From positions 62,001-126,000 of the forward strand of contig NZ_CABVHY010000021.1 in assembly GCF_902497875.1 (NCBI RefSeq): a stretch of 64,000 nucleotides of DNA. The letters run 5' to 3'. This DNA comes from Pseudomonas fluorescens (GTDB taxonomy: Bacteria > Pseudomonadota > Gammaproteobacteria > Pseudomonadales > Pseudomonadaceae). Numbering within the stretch: position 1 is the first letter of the stretch; each line of letters begins with the position of its first letter. Below the pieces are notes generated by a model. That model was not told the DNA's origin, ran no database searches, and saw only the letters and a program-made list of their open reading frames with translations. Of this stretch, positions 36,437-45,521 are shown in pieces. The translations under genes and the position numbers were made by a program.

Positions 36437-36625
36437 ATGGCGCACTCACTTCACTACCAGATAGCGGAATCCGTTCGTACCATTGAAATCGAGGTAGGGA
36501 AGCTGCTCGATTTGGCCGCAATGCTTAAAGACGCTGGGAATGATGGCTTGGCTGCGGAGGTCTCGTTCCAGGCGCAAAAGCTTCTTGAGGCTGCAGTAGC
36601 GCTAAGAATTGCAATGGCCGGCTAG
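36437..36625 (+). CDS. Small hypothetical helical protein (62 aa)
   Basis: I chose the ATG at 36437 because GAGG lies about 10 bases upstream. A TTG at 36428 would add three residues. The product is predicted almost wholly helical (IAESVRTIEIEVGKLLDLAAML, GLAAEVSFQAQKLLEAAVAL), soluble and acidic. It is not recognised as a named family. It lies in the region between the two tRNA-Ser ends. Confidence 0.5.
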   Translation: MAHSLHYQIAESVRTIEIEVGKLLDLAAMLKDAGNDGLAAEVSFQAQKLLEAAVALRIAMAG

Positions 36626-36829
36626 CCCTTTCGAGGTTCCGATAAGCGCAAAGACTGGAAGGGGCGCGGTGTTCGCTTTGGGCGAGAATCACTGGATAGA
36701 AGTCAAAGCGGCTTAACGCATGAATTTCCGAAGCCCGGCCCAGCACCCGGCTTCATTCTGCCTCGTGAAGCCTTCACCCTGCTATCTTGCGGCCTGTATC
36801 AAAACCTTGGTCACAGGAACAACAACGAA

Positions 36830-37156
36830 ATGGATTTCTGCAAAGTTGTCGCCCTCACACTTTTAAGCACGCTCATCCAACCTTCAGTGGCGGGAGAGAT
36901 AAAAAACCCGTGGGATCGTGCGATGTTTTGGACCACGACAGGACCAACAGTCTTCACTTCTTTAGCTGCTGACTTTACGACAAACCCTGGTTCCTATTTC
37001 GCACCTGCCAAAGGTGACGCGCTCGCCTTCATTGGCTCAGGCGGCGAAATCCGGGGCGCTCAATTTGAGCAGGCGGTTCGTTTCTACCGCGCGACTTATA
37101 GCCCTCCCCACATGCCAGACGATCAACTGGCCGGGGCAATCGCTGCGTCCTTTTAA
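36830..37156 (+). CDS. DUF2388 family exported protein
   Basis: The 108-residue protein has a signal peptide (about 1-22, ending in PSVAG). Its mature part carries the DUF2388 pattern: TTGPTVFTSLAADFTTNP, then GDALAFIGSGGEIRGAQFEQAV, then DDQLAGAIAASF. The family is small, periplasmic, found mainly in Pseudomonas, and of unknown function. AGGA lies 11 bases before the ATG. The following gap, 37157-37525 (369 bp), holds a tandem repeat and the tRNA-Ser terminator but no gene I can support. Confidence 0.8.
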   Translation: MDFCKVVALTLLSTLIQPSVAGEIKNPWDRAMFWTTTGPTVFTSLAADFTTNPGSYFAPAKGDALAFIGSGGEIRGAQFEQAVRFYRATYSPPHMPDDQLAGAIAASF

Positions 37157-37406
37157 CGCTTGGCGCTACCCAGCACCGCCCATGCACTCAGCCGTACTGG
37201 CAAGAGCAACGCCTGCCTGCTGGAAGAGCTTTCGCCATTCGTCACTGCTGATGAGGTCAGCGTGCCCCATGGCGTCAGCTGCCTTCAGTAATATGAAGGC
37301 CCCTATCCCTGCAGATGATGGGCTTTGGGCCTGATGACGGGCTTTCAATCGAATGAGCCACAGAACGGCTTAAAGTCCTGGAGCGGCATGGAAACCCTGT
37401 TTTGGC

Positions 37407-37450
37407 CCTGAAATGGTCCTGAAATGGTCCTGAAATGGTCCTGAAATGGT
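37407..37450. repeat. Four tandem copies of an 11-bp unit
   Basis: Four exact head-to-tail copies of CCTGAAATGGT occupy 37407-37450, with a partial fifth unit (CCT) after them. They lie between the DUF2388 gene and the tRNA-Ser terminator. Unit number may vary by slippage. Confidence 0.95.
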
Positions 37451-37475
37451 CCTAAACCTACTACCCTGAAACGCA

Positions 37476-37510
37476 AAACCCCCGACTTCCGCTAGGAAAA
37501 TCAGGGGTTT
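37476..37510 (-). terminator. Terminator of tRNA-Ser
   Basis: The stem AAACCCCcGAtTTCC/GGAAAATCaGGGGTTT has a short loop and lies 16 bp beyond the CCA end of tRNA-Ser on the minus strand. A T-poor tail follows, so the match to a classic terminator is partial. Confidence 0.65.
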
Positions 37511-37525
37511 GGCTTGTAGCAAATT

Positions 37526-37615
37526 TGGCGGTGAAGGAGAGATTCGAACTCTCGATACAATTTCTTGTATACACACTTTCCAGGCGTGCTCCTTAAGCCA
37601 CTCGGACACTTCACC
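37526..37615 (-). tRNA. tRNA-Ser (anticodon GGA)
   Basis: The 90-nt cloverleaf reads 5' GGTGAAG to CTTCACC (7-bp acceptor), discriminator G and encoded CCA. The anticodon loop is CTGGAAA (anticodon GGA, for UCC and UCU). A long variable arm is typical of class II tRNA-Ser, and the T loop is GTTCGAATC. It is an integration hotspot type, and a degenerate copy of its 3' end lies at 35924-35950. Confidence 0.97.
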
Positions 37616-37933
37616 GTATCTCGTCAAACATGTTCTGTCTGTCGAGGCGCGCTAATGTAGTCGAAAGCTTTTCCAATGGCAAATATTTTTTTCAGAATTT
37701 TCATGCGCTTAGAGATTTATCTCGGTGGAAGCGATTGGCCGCGGTATCGGGCCATGGCAAACCGGCCAATCTCTGGCCTTGCCTGCGCTTCTATATAGAG
37801 GGCAACGCGGCGCCAGCATGGCCGGCTACGCCTGTCGGGCGGGTAAAGGCTGACTCGTCAGTCAGTCACGGCGCTTTACCTGGCTTGTCACGGTGGGTAA
37901 CGTCTACCCCACTTTATTACAAGGAATAGCGTC

Positions 37934-38623
37934 ATGAGTGAGTTGATTTCTTACCACCTCGAAGACGGTATCGCGACCCTGACCTTGAGCAATGGCAAGG
38001 TCAATGCCATTTCCCCGGACGTGATTGCTGCATTCAATACTGCGCTGGATCAGGCGGTGAAGGATCGCGCGGTGGTGATCATTACCGGTCAGCCGGGGAT
38101 TCTGTCGGGCGGTTATGATTTGAAGGTGATGACCTCCGGGCCCAAGGAAGCGGTGAGCCTGGTGACGGCGGGATCGACTCTGGCCCGTCGCCTGTTGTCG
38201 CACCCGTTCCCGGTGATCGTTGCTTGCCCCGGGCATGCGGTGGCCAAAGGTGCATTCCTGCTGTTGTCGGTGGATTACCGGATTGGCGTCGAAGGCCCGT
38301 TCAGCATCGGCTTGAACGAAGTTCAGATCGGCATGACCATGCACCACGCTGGCATCGAGCTGGCCCGTGATCGTCTGCGCAAGTCGGCGTTCCATCGCTC
38401 GGTGATCAACGCCGAGATGTTTGACCCGCAAGGTGCGGTGGATGCCGGGTTCCTCGACAAGGTGGTTGCTCCCGAGGAGCTGCAAGGCGCCGCATTGGCT
38501 GCCGCGCATCAGTTGAAGAAGATCAACATGACCGCCCACAAGAACACCAAGCTGAAAGTGCGCAAGGCACTGCTGGAGACCCTGGACAACGCGATCATCC
38601 AGGACCAGGAGCATTTGGTTTAA
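37934..38623 (+). CDS. Crotonase / enoyl-CoA hydratase family protein
   Basis: The 229-residue protein has the crotonase fold. The first oxyanion-hole block is GILSGGYDLKVM, the second is CPGHAVAKGAFLLLSVDYRIGV, and SIGLNEVQIGM follows. The second block has AKGAF rather than the usual GGG, and the two Glu of classical hydratases are not both obvious, so the reaction may differ. It is shorter than the usual 260 residues. The gene stands alone, with a terminator at 38644. The 318-bp gap before it (37616-37933) presumably contains its promoter; I see no other feature there. Confidence 0.85.
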   Translation: MSELISYHLEDGIATLTLSNGKVNAISPDVIAAFNTALDQAVKDRAVVIITGQPGILSGGYDLKVMTSGPKEAVSLVTAGSTLARRLLSHPFPVIVACPGHAVAKGAFLLLSVDYRIGVEGPFSIGLNEVQIGMTMHHAGIELARDRLRKSAFHRSVINAEMFDPQGAVDAGFLDKVVAPEELQGAALAAAHQLKKINMTAHKNTKLKVRKALLETLDNAIIQDQEHLV

Positions 38624-38643
38624 CCACCTGAAGCCACACCGAG

Positions 38644-38672
38644 AAAAGCCCGACCATCGAGTCGGGCTTTTT
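38644..38672 (+). terminator. Rho-independent terminator
   Basis: The stem AAAGCCCGA/TCGGGCTTT is followed by TTCTT, 20 bp after the crotonase stop codon. Confidence 0.85.
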
Positions 38673-38837
38673 CTTGGGTGTTCTTTGAAAACCCTTACAG
38701 CCGCTCTAGATCGCACTGACACGACAAATTGGAAACATGCGCTCAAACATCGGCTATCTCCCGCTTCTATACAGGTAATTGCCGAAAACAGTGCACATCC
38801 GTACACTGCGCCACCTTTTGTCCCGGCGGGCTCGTAA

Positions 38838-39560
38838 ATGCTTTATCTGTTTCGCATGTTGTTGATGGGCTTGCACTTTATGGCGGCGGGTATGCTCGGG
38901 GTAGCGCTCGGACTGTGCCGACCGTTCAATCCGGACAACAGCCGTTTATGCGCCCGCCTCTATGCCTGGCCGGCCATGTGTATCTTGCGCCTGCGGGTGA
39001 AAGCCGAGGTCGGGACATTGATGGACAAAGCTCCAGGTTGCGTGATCATTGCCAACCACCAGTCCAACTATGATTTGTTCGTGCTCGGCAATGTGGTGCC
39101 ACGGCGCACGGTGTGCATCGGCAAGAAGAGCCTGAAATGGGTGCCGTTGTTCGGGCAGTTGTTCTGGCTCGCCGGCAACGTGTTGATTGACCGGGGCAAT
39201 GCGCACAAGGCTCGCCAGGCGATGCTGACCACCACCCACACCTTGCGGCACAAGGACACCTCGATCTGGGTCTTCCCGGAAGGCACGCGCAACCTCGGCG
39301 AAGAGTTGTTGCCGTTCAAGAAAGGCGCATTCCAGATGGCGATTGCCGCGGGTGTGCCGATCGTTCCGGTGTGCGTCAGCAGCTATATCAAACATATGCG
39401 CCTGAACTGTTGGCGCAGTGGCAGGATCCTGATCCGCTCGCTGCCGGCGATTCCCACCGCAGGGTTGAGCCTGGACGATATGCCGATGCTGATCGCCCAG
39501 TGCCGCGAGCAAATGCGCGAGTGCATCGAATCAATGGATCGGCAGCTGCAACCGGCCTGA
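38838..39560 (+). CDS. PlsC-like 1-acyl-sn-glycerol-3-phosphate acyltransferase
   Basis: The 240-residue protein has an N-terminal membrane helix (about 1-24) and the acyltransferase motifs. Block I is ANHQSNYDLFVLG (HX4D, catalytic His), block II is GNVLIDRGN, block III is FPEGTRN and block IV is VPIVPVCVSSY. It would transfer an acyl chain to lysophosphatidate at the inner membrane. Pseudomonads carry several such paralogues, so the physiological acceptor is not certain. A terminator follows directly. Confidence 0.9.
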   Translation: MLYLFRMLLMGLHFMAAGMLGVALGLCRPFNPDNSRLCARLYAWPAMCILRLRVKAEVGTLMDKAPGCVIIANHQSNYDLFVLGNVVPRRTVCIGKKSLKWVPLFGQLFWLAGNVLIDRGNAHKARQAMLTTTHTLRHKDTSIWVFPEGTRNLGEELLPFKKGAFQMAIAAGVPIVPVCVSSYIKHMRLNCWRSGRILIRSLPAIPTAGLSLDDMPMLIAQCREQMRECIESMDRQLQPA

Positions 39561-39565
39561 ACCCC

Positions 39566-39592
39566 GCCCGCCTCGCGCGGGCTTTTTTTTGT
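39566..39592 (+). terminator. Rho-independent terminator
   Basis: The stem GCCCGC/GCGGGC is followed by eight T. It ends the acyltransferase gene. Confidence 0.85.
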
Positions 39593-39693
39593 CGGTGAAC
39601 CGCGCCGATGTTGCTGACTCTGATCAGACAGAGCAGGCTAGGCATGCACCATGCCTGTCACTGCCATTGGCCACGAAGAAGCGAACAAGAATT

Positions 39694-40665
39694 ATGGGTA
39701 GAGTCGTTGCTGCTGCGGTTTACAGCGCCGGTAAGAAAGTCACCAATATCACCCTCGATGAAGGCAGCGCCTGGGCGGCGAAACCCGGGCACTTCGTCTG
39801 GATTGGCCTGGAAGAACCAAATGCCCTGGAGCTGGCCAACCTGCAAAAGCAGTTCAACCTGCACGAACTGGCCATCGAAGACGCCCTGGAAAAACACAGC
39901 CGACCGAAACTGGAAACCTTCGGCGATGCGTTGTTTATCGTCACCTATTCGCCGGTGCGCACGGCGGGCAGGCTGGAGTTCATCGAAACCCATATCTTTG
40001 CCGGCAATGGCTACATCATCACTGCCCGCAACGGTCAATCAAAGTCTTACGCTCATGTCCGACAGCGTTGTGAGGCGCGACCGCTGTTGCTCGAGCACGG
40101 GGAAGATTTCGTACTCTATGCCCTGCTCGACTTCGTCATCGAAAACTACCAGCCGGTGGGCGAAGCGATTCATGCCGAGATCGATGAGCTGGAGAGCAAC
40201 GTGATGTGTAGCTCACTGAATGAGCGCGACATCCAGAAACTCCACAGCCTGCGCCGCGATGTGCTGCGTTTGCGTCGGTATGCAGCGCCGATGGTGGAGA
40301 TCGGTGAGGAATTGCAGAAGCTGAGCTTCCCGTTCATTGACAAGAACATGCGTCCATATTTCCGCGATGTGCAGATTCATGTCACTCGGCAGATGGAAGA
40401 CCTGACGACCCTGGCGGACATTGCCAGCCAGACTATCGAGATCGGTGTGCTGCTGGAGGCTTCGCGGCAAAGTGTGGTGCAACGCAAGTTCGCGGCCTGG
40501 GCGGCGATTCTGGCGTTCCCGACGGCGGTGGCCGGGATCTATGGGATGAACTTTCAGAACATTCCCGAACTGGCTTGGCACTACGGATATTTCGGGGTGC
40601 TGGGGTTTATCACGGTGGGGTGTGTCGGGTTGTGGGCCAGCTTCAAGCGGTCGGGGTGGTTGTAG
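39694..40665 (+). CDS. CorA-family divalent metal ion transporter
   Basis: The 323-residue protein has a large cytoplasmic N-terminal domain and two C-terminal helices. The signature YGMNF ends the first helix (about residue 289), and a short periplasmic loop (QNIPELAWHYG) follows before the second helix. CorA proteins form pentameric Mg2+ or Co2+ channels. I chose the ATG at 39694 (MGRVVAAAVYSAGKKV) over the longer frame at 39589, because the upstream part is not family-like and overlaps the preceding terminator. Confidence 0.9.
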   Translation: MGRVVAAAVYSAGKKVTNITLDEGSAWAAKPGHFVWIGLEEPNALELANLQKQFNLHELAIEDALEKHSRPKLETFGDALFIVTYSPVRTAGRLEFIETHIFAGNGYIITARNGQSKSYAHVRQRCEARPLLLEHGEDFVLYALLDFVIENYQPVGEAIHAEIDELESNVMCSSLNERDIQKLHSLRRDVLRLRRYAAPMVEIGEELQKLSFPFIDKNMRPYFRDVQIHVTRQMEDLTTLADIASQTIEIGVLLEASRQSVVQRKFAAWAAILAFPTAVAGIYGMNFQNIPELAWHYGYFGVLGFITVGCVGLWASFKRSGWL

Positions 40666-40723
40666 GTTGTGGATTGTGTGCTTTGCAGGTCAAGCCGGTT
40701 GAGCCCATCGTCGGAACGCCGCC

Positions 40724-40873
40724 CGGAGCAAGCTCGCTCCCACATGGGAATTGCGGACACCCACGATATTGCAGGTGCATGCGGTCGGCGTAGGAGCTGG
40801 CGAAGCCTGCGATCTTTTCGGCGGACACCACAATCGCCAAGATCAAAAGATCGCAGCCTGCGGCAGCTCCTAC
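40724..40873. repeat. Two extragenic repeats (GGAGC... and GTAGGAGCTG... families)
   Basis: A single REP arm AGCAAGCTCGCTCCCACATG (40728-40747) is followed at 40790-40873 by an inverted pair with GTAGGAGCTGGCGAAGCCTG and its near complement ending GCGGCAGCTCCTAC. They fill most of the gap between the convergent CorA and amidotransferase genes. Confidence 0.8.
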
Positions 40874-40905
40874 ACGAGCGGCGTTCCGACGATGCTTTTA
40901 GCGGT

Positions 40906-41640
40906 TTAAACCGGCTCAGCGCCGGGCTTGTGCGCCACAAAGCGCATCATCCATTCCGCCACGGTGGCGCCGTGGTGTTCGCGGTCGAGGCTGGCCACGC
41001 CTTTCTGATAGATCTGCTCGCCAAGGGCCTGCTGACGAAGCTCCAGCAGCGCTCGCGAATAGTCGTGGATGAACTCCGGGTGGCCCTGGAAGCACAGCAC
41101 CTGGTCGTTGATGTGGTACGCGGCGAACGGGCAGAAGTCGCTGGAAGCGATCACCGTGGCGTTTTCCGGCAAGGCGGTGACCTGGTCCTGGTGACTGATC
41201 AACAAGGTCAGTTCTTCGACCACAGGGCTCATCCACGGCGCTTTGGCGGCCGCGGCCATTGTGTAGTGATGGGTGCCGACACCCCAGCCCTGGGGTGCGC
41301 GCTCGCTCTTGCCGCCCAGCAGTAGAGCCAGCAGTTGATGGCCAAAGCAGATGCCCAGCAGTTTGTCGCCGCGCTCATAGCGCGCCAACAGGTAAATTTT
41401 GAGGGTTTCAATCCACGGATCGGTGCCGAAGGAATCGGCTTTGCTGCCGGTGACCAGATAGGCGTCGAAACTCAGCTCATCGCCGGGGTATTCGCCCTGC
41501 ATCACGTTGTAGACGGTGAACTCGGCAGCGATCGGCTGCTGCGAGAACAGGCGCTGGAACATCTGCCCGTAACCCTGATATTGATCGACCAGTTCTGGAC
41601 GCAGGATATCGGTTTCCAGAATGCAGATGCGTAACGACAT
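40906..41640 (-). CDS. Class I glutamine amidotransferase-like protein (GMP synthase-like)
   Basis: The 244-residue protein has the class I GATase fold. The nucleophile block is LLGICFGHQLLALLLGG (Cys near residue 93), and the catalytic His lies in CFQGHPEF (near 185). It has no synthase domain, so it probably acts as a gamma-glutamyl hydrolase or a partner of another enzyme rather than as GMP synthase itself. I chose the ATG at 41640 (MSLRICILETD), which begins the family-like sequence. Confidence 0.85.
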   Translation of the reverse strand: MSLRICILETDILRPELVDQYQGYGQMFQRLFSQQPIAAEFTVYNVMQGEYPGDELSFDAYLVTGSKADSFGTDPWIETLKIYLLARYERGDKLLGICFGHQLLALLLGGKSERAPQGWGVGTHHYTMAAAAKAPWMSPVVEELTLLISHQDQVTALPENATVIASSDFCPFAAYHINDQVLCFQGHPEFIHDYSRALLELRQQALGEQIYQKGVASLDREHHGATVAEWMMRFVAHKPGAEPV

Positions 41641-41744
41641 AAAAAATACCTGACACAATTAAGGCGATAGTGCACACCTCAGAGCCTGCCTTGAAATACC
41701 GGTTCAAGGCAAGCTCCGAACGCGTCACTCACCCCTCAAAAACG

Positions 41745-43889
41745 TCAGAACAATTTATCCTGGGCAGCCTTCTCCAACAGCAGAGCCGGTGGCGCAAAAC
41801 GTTCGCCATACTGCTCAGCCAGATACTGGGCGCGGGCAATGAAGTCCTTCAAGCCATACTGGTTGATGAACTGCAGCGCGCCGCCGGTCCAGGCCGCGAA
41901 GCCAATGCCGAAAATCGAGCCGATGTTGGCGTCGGCCGTCGATTGCAGCACGCCCTCCTCCACACAGCGCACGGTTTCGATGGCCTGAACGAACAGCAGG
42001 CGATCACGCACGTCTTGGGGCGAAATCTGCCCGTCGGCTTTTTCGAAATGCTTTTTCAACTCCGGCCACAGGTGCTTTTGCCCACTGGCCGGATAGTCGT
42101 AGAAACCGCCACCGGCAGCCTTGCCTGGGCGTTTGTACTCATTGAGCAGCAAATCGATCACCGCAAAAGCCGGATGCAGCGGCAGCGGCTTACCTTCGGC
42201 TTGCAGGTCCTTGGCGGTTTGCTGACGGATATGGCTCATCAGGCTCAGCGACACTTCGTCGGAAATCGCCAGCGGGCCAATCGGCATCCCGGCTTTGCGC
42301 GCTTCGGTCTCGATCATCGGTGCGCAGATGCCTTCGCCAAGCATGGCGATGCCTTCGTTGGTAAAGGTCCCGAACACCCGCGAGGTAAAGAAGCCCCGGC
42401 TGTCGTTGACCACAATCGGGGTTTTGCGGATTTGCAGGACGAAGTCGAATCCACGCGCCAGGGTTTCATCGCTGGTGCGCGCGCCCTTGATGATTTCCAC
42501 CAGGGGCATTTTTTCCACTGGGCTGAAGAAGTGCAGCCCGATGAATTTTTCCGGCTGCGGCACCGCGGTGGCGAGACCGCTGATGGGCAAGGTCGAGGTG
42601 TTGGAAGCGATCACCGCCTCGCTGCCGACCACTTTTTGCGCAGCGCTGGTGACCCGGCCTTTGAGTTCACGATCCTCGAACACCGCTTCGATGATCAGGT
42701 CGCAACCGACCAGGTCGACATCCTGCTCGGTGGTGCTGATTCGTGCGAGGGTGGCGTCGCGCTGCTCGGCGGTCAGTTGCCCGCGAGCGACTTTCTTGTC
42801 GAGCAACGCCGCCGAATGCGCCTTGCCTTTTTCGGCGGCGACGAGGTTGATGTCCTTGAGCACCACCTCGATCCCGGCCACCGCACTGACATAGGCAATC
42901 CCGGCCCCCATCATGCCCGCACCGAGCACCCCGACCTTGCGTGTCACGTAGGGCGAAAACCCTTGCGGCCGTGAGCTGCCGGCATTAATTTCATTGAGCT
43001 GGAACCAGAAGGTGCCAATCATGTTCTTCGCCACCTGGCCGGTGGTCAGTTCCGTGAAATAGCGGGTTTCGATCAACTGTGCGGTAGCGAAATCGACTTG
43101 AGCGCCCTCCACCGCAGCGCAGAGGATTTTCTCCGGCGCCGGCATACAACCATAGGTTTTACTGCGCAGGATCGACGGTAAAATGGCCAGCGTCTGCGCC
43201 ACCTTCGGCTGTGACGGGGCACCTCCGGGGATCTGATAGCCGCTCATGTCCCAGGGCTGTTTGATCGCCGGATTGGCGACGATCCACGCCCGAGCCTTGG
43301 CCAGCAGTTCATCAGTGTCAGCCGCCAGCTCATCGATCAAACCGGCTTGCAGCGCTTGCTGCGGGGTGACTTTCTTGCCTTCGAGCAGGTATGGCAAGGC
43401 TTTTTCCAACCCGAGCATGCGGACCATGCGCACCACCCCGCCGCCACCCGGCAGCAGGCCGAGGGTGACTTCCGGCAAGCCGATCTGCAGCGATTTTTTG
43501 TCCAGCGCGACCCGGTGATGACAGGCCAGGCAAATCTCCCAACCGCCGCCCAGCGCTGCACCGTTGATCGCGGCAACCACTGGCTTGCCCAGGGTCTCCA
43601 GCGTTCGCAGCTGGCCCTTGAGCGTCAGCACCCTGTCGTAAAACGCCTTGGCCTGGGCTTTGCCGACGCTGATCAGCTCATTGAGGTCGCCGCCGGCAAA
43701 GAAGGTTTTCTTCGCCGAGGTGATGATGACCCCGGCGATCGACGCTTGCTCGGCAACCAGCCGGGCAACGCTGGCCGCCATGGCATCGCGGTAGACCGCG
43801 TTCATGGTATTGGCGCTCTGGCCGGGCATGTCGATGGTCAGGACGACAATCTGGTCCTGACCTTTTTCGTAACGGATGGCATCAGTCAT
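41745..43889 (-). CDS. Multifunctional beta-oxidation protein (enoyl-CoA hydratase / 3-hydroxyacyl-CoA dehydrogenase)
   Basis: The 714-residue protein joins an N-terminal crotonase domain (about 1-190; motifs TFFAGGDLNEL and INGAALGGGWEICLACHHR) to a 3-hydroxyacyl-CoA dehydrogenase. The NAD-binding GAGMMGAGIAYVSAVAG is near residue 325, and the catalytic-region block FIGLHFFSPVEKMPLVEII follows. C-terminal dehydrogenase domains close the chain. It would hydrate enoyl-CoA and oxidise the product to 3-ketoacyl-CoA for the thiolase encoded 25 bp upstream. Length and pairing are FadB/FadJ-like, but the thiolase precedes it, so the pair need not be the main fadBA operon. Confidence 0.92.
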   Translation of the reverse strand: MTDAIRYEKGQDQIVVLTIDMPGQSANTMNAVYRDAMAASVARLVAEQASIAGVIITSAKKTFFAGGDLNELISVGKAQAKAFYDRVLTLKGQLRTLETLGKPVVAAINGAALGGGWEICLACHHRVALDKKSLQIGLPEVTLGLLPGGGGVVRMVRMLGLEKALPYLLEGKKVTPQQALQAGLIDELAADTDELLAKARAWIVANPAIKQPWDMSGYQIPGGAPSQPKVAQTLAILPSILRSKTYGCMPAPEKILCAAVEGAQVDFATAQLIETRYFTELTTGQVAKNMIGTFWFQLNEINAGSSRPQGFSPYVTRKVGVLGAGMMGAGIAYVSAVAGIEVVLKDINLVAAEKGKAHSAALLDKKVARGQLTAEQRDATLARISTTEQDVDLVGCDLIIEAVFEDRELKGRVTSAAQKVVGSEAVIASNTSTLPISGLATAVPQPEKFIGLHFFSPVEKMPLVEIIKGARTSDETLARGFDFVLQIRKTPIVVNDSRGFFTSRVFGTFTNEGIAMLGEGICAPMIETEARKAGMPIGPLAISDEVSLSLMSHIRQQTAKDLQAEGKPLPLHPAFAVIDLLLNEYKRPGKAAGGGFYDYPASGQKHLWPELKKHFEKADGQISPQDVRDRLLFVQAIETVRCVEEGVLQSTADANIGSIFGIGFAAWTGGALQFINQYGLKDFIARAQYLAEQYGERFAPPALLLEKAAQDKLF

Positions 43890-43914
43890 GAAAGTGTTTC
43901 CTTGTAGTCAGGGC

Positions 43915-45120
43915 TCAGAGACGTTCGATGATGGTGGCAATACCCATGCCGCCGCCGACACAGAGGGTCGCCAGGCCATAGCGCAGGCGTCGCACTTCCA
44001 GCTCATCGAGCAAGGTCCCGAGGATCGCGCAACCGGTAGCGCCCAGCGGGTGGCCCATGGCGATGGAGCCGCCGTTGACGTTGACCTTGCCCGGGTCGAT
44101 AGCCATGTCCTTGATGAACTTCAGCACCACCGAAGCAAACGCCTCGTTAACCTCGAACAAATCGATGTCTTCAACCCGCAGCCCGGCCTTGGCCAGGGCT
44201 TTACGGGTGGCCGGGGCAGGACCGGTGAGCATGATGGTCGAATCAGTGCTGGTGACGGCCGTGGCGACTATCCGCGCCCGCGGCTGCAAACCCAGCGCCC
44301 GGCCCTTGGCCTCGGAACCGATGAGCATCAACGCGGCGCCGTCGACTATCCCCGAACTGTTGCCCGGGGTGTGCACGTGGTTGATGCGCTCAATGTGGCT
44401 GTAAACCCGCAACGCCGTGGCGTCGAAGCCCATTTGCCCGATCATTTCAAAGCTCGGCTTGAGATTACCCAGGCCTTCGAGGGTGGAACCCGCGCGAATG
44501 AATTCATCGTGATCGAGCAGGACGATACCGTTCTGGTCCAGCACCGGCACCAACGACTTGTTGAAAGAACCGTCCGCCCTCGCCCGTGCGGCCTTTTGCT
44601 GGGAGTGCAAGGCAAAACCATCGACCTCCTGGCGACTGAAGCCTTCCAGCGTGGCGATCAGGTCCGCGCCAATGCCCTGGGGCACGAAGTGGCTGTGCAG
44701 GTTGGTTTGCGGGTCGAGCGCCCACGGACCGCCGTCGCTGCCCATTGGCACCCGCGACATCGACTCGACGCCACCCACCACCACCAGGTCTTCGAACCCG
44801 GAGCGGACTTTCATGGCGCCGAGGTTGACCGCTTCCAGGCCCGACGCACAGAAGCGGTTGATTTGCACACCGGCCACGCTGACGTCCCAATCGGCAACCA
44901 GCGCGGCGGTCTTGGCGATATCGGCGCCCTGGTCGCCGATTGGGGTCACGCAACCGAGCACAATGTCATCGACCTGGCTGGTATCGAGCGCCGTACGCTG
45001 TTGCAGAGCGCTCAGCAGCCCGGCGAGCAGGTTGACCGGCTTGACGCTGTGCAAGGCGCCATCGGCCTTGCCTTTGCCCCGGGGAGTGCGTAACGCATCG
45101 AAAATCAAAGCTTCAGTCAT
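43915..45120 (-). CDS. Acetyl-CoA acetyltransferase (thiolase)
   Basis: The 401-residue thiolase has the acyl-Cys motif NRFCASGLEAVN (Cys near 91), the GGSIAMGHPLGATG block with the catalytic His, and the C-terminal LCVGGGMG with the second catalytic Cys. I chose the ATG at 45120 (MTEALIFDALRTPRGKG) because GAGG lies 7 bases upstream and the family begins there; the frame is open further to 45207. It is the first gene of a two-gene operon with the multifunctional protein. It may cleave 3-ketoacyl-CoA or make acetoacetyl-CoA. The 401-bp gap upstream (45121-45521) holds its promoter region, with no other gene I can support. Confidence 0.92.
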   Translation of the reverse strand: MTEALIFDALRTPRGKGKADGALHSVKPVNLLAGLLSALQQRTALDTSQVDDIVLGCVTPIGDQGADIAKTAALVADWDVSVAGVQINRFCASGLEAVNLGAMKVRSGFEDLVVVGGVESMSRVPMGSDGGPWALDPQTNLHSHFVPQGIGADLIATLEGFSRQEVDGFALHSQQKAARARADGSFNKSLVPVLDQNGIVLLDHDEFIRAGSTLEGLGNLKPSFEMIGQMGFDATALRVYSHIERINHVHTPGNSSGIVDGAALMLIGSEAKGRALGLQPRARIVATAVTSTDSTIMLTGPAPATRKALAKAGLRVEDIDLFEVNEAFASVVLKFIKDMAIDPGKVNVNGGSIAMGHPLGATGCAILGTLLDELEVRRLRYGLATLCVGGGMGIATIIERL

Positions 45121-45521
45121 GACGTCCTCGAACCATTGGGCAGGTGAGTAATACAGACCTCCCACCTTAGGCTCGGCTGTGTTGGATTCAATGACCGAAG
45201 CGCTCACTGACCTTGACGGTCACGCTCAGACGAACGGTAGCGAGCAATCGATCGCGCCGATGGAGCAACGGAACTGTCTAGCCAAGGGGCGGCCAAGAAG
45301 CTGGCAATAGGCCTCATACTTTTTTATACAGTTTTGTATCAGTGCTGATATGAAATGGATCTAAAGCAAGTGGGACGTGGCCCCTAAGGTAAACCTGTAC
45401 GAGGTTGTCGTCGGGTTTTGCCGAGACCCTCGTCAGAAAGGAAGTACAGCGCCTTGCCATCATGGAGAAAATGTAGGCAAGCAATTTGACGCTCCACCAA
45501 TAACAAAAAAGGCAGTCAGCC

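Noticed and set aside
37166..37348. A 60-residue minus-strand frame after the DUF2388 gene
   Set aside because: Codon use is plausible but there is no ribosome-binding site or domain that would support it.
37407..37450. A CRISPR array
   Set aside because: The 11-bp units are contiguous, with no spacers between them and no cas genes in the window.
37370..37627. An 85-residue minus-strand frame across tRNA-Ser
   Set aside because: It is a translation of the tRNA gene (EVSEWLKEHAWKVCIQEIVS), a well-known false ORF type.
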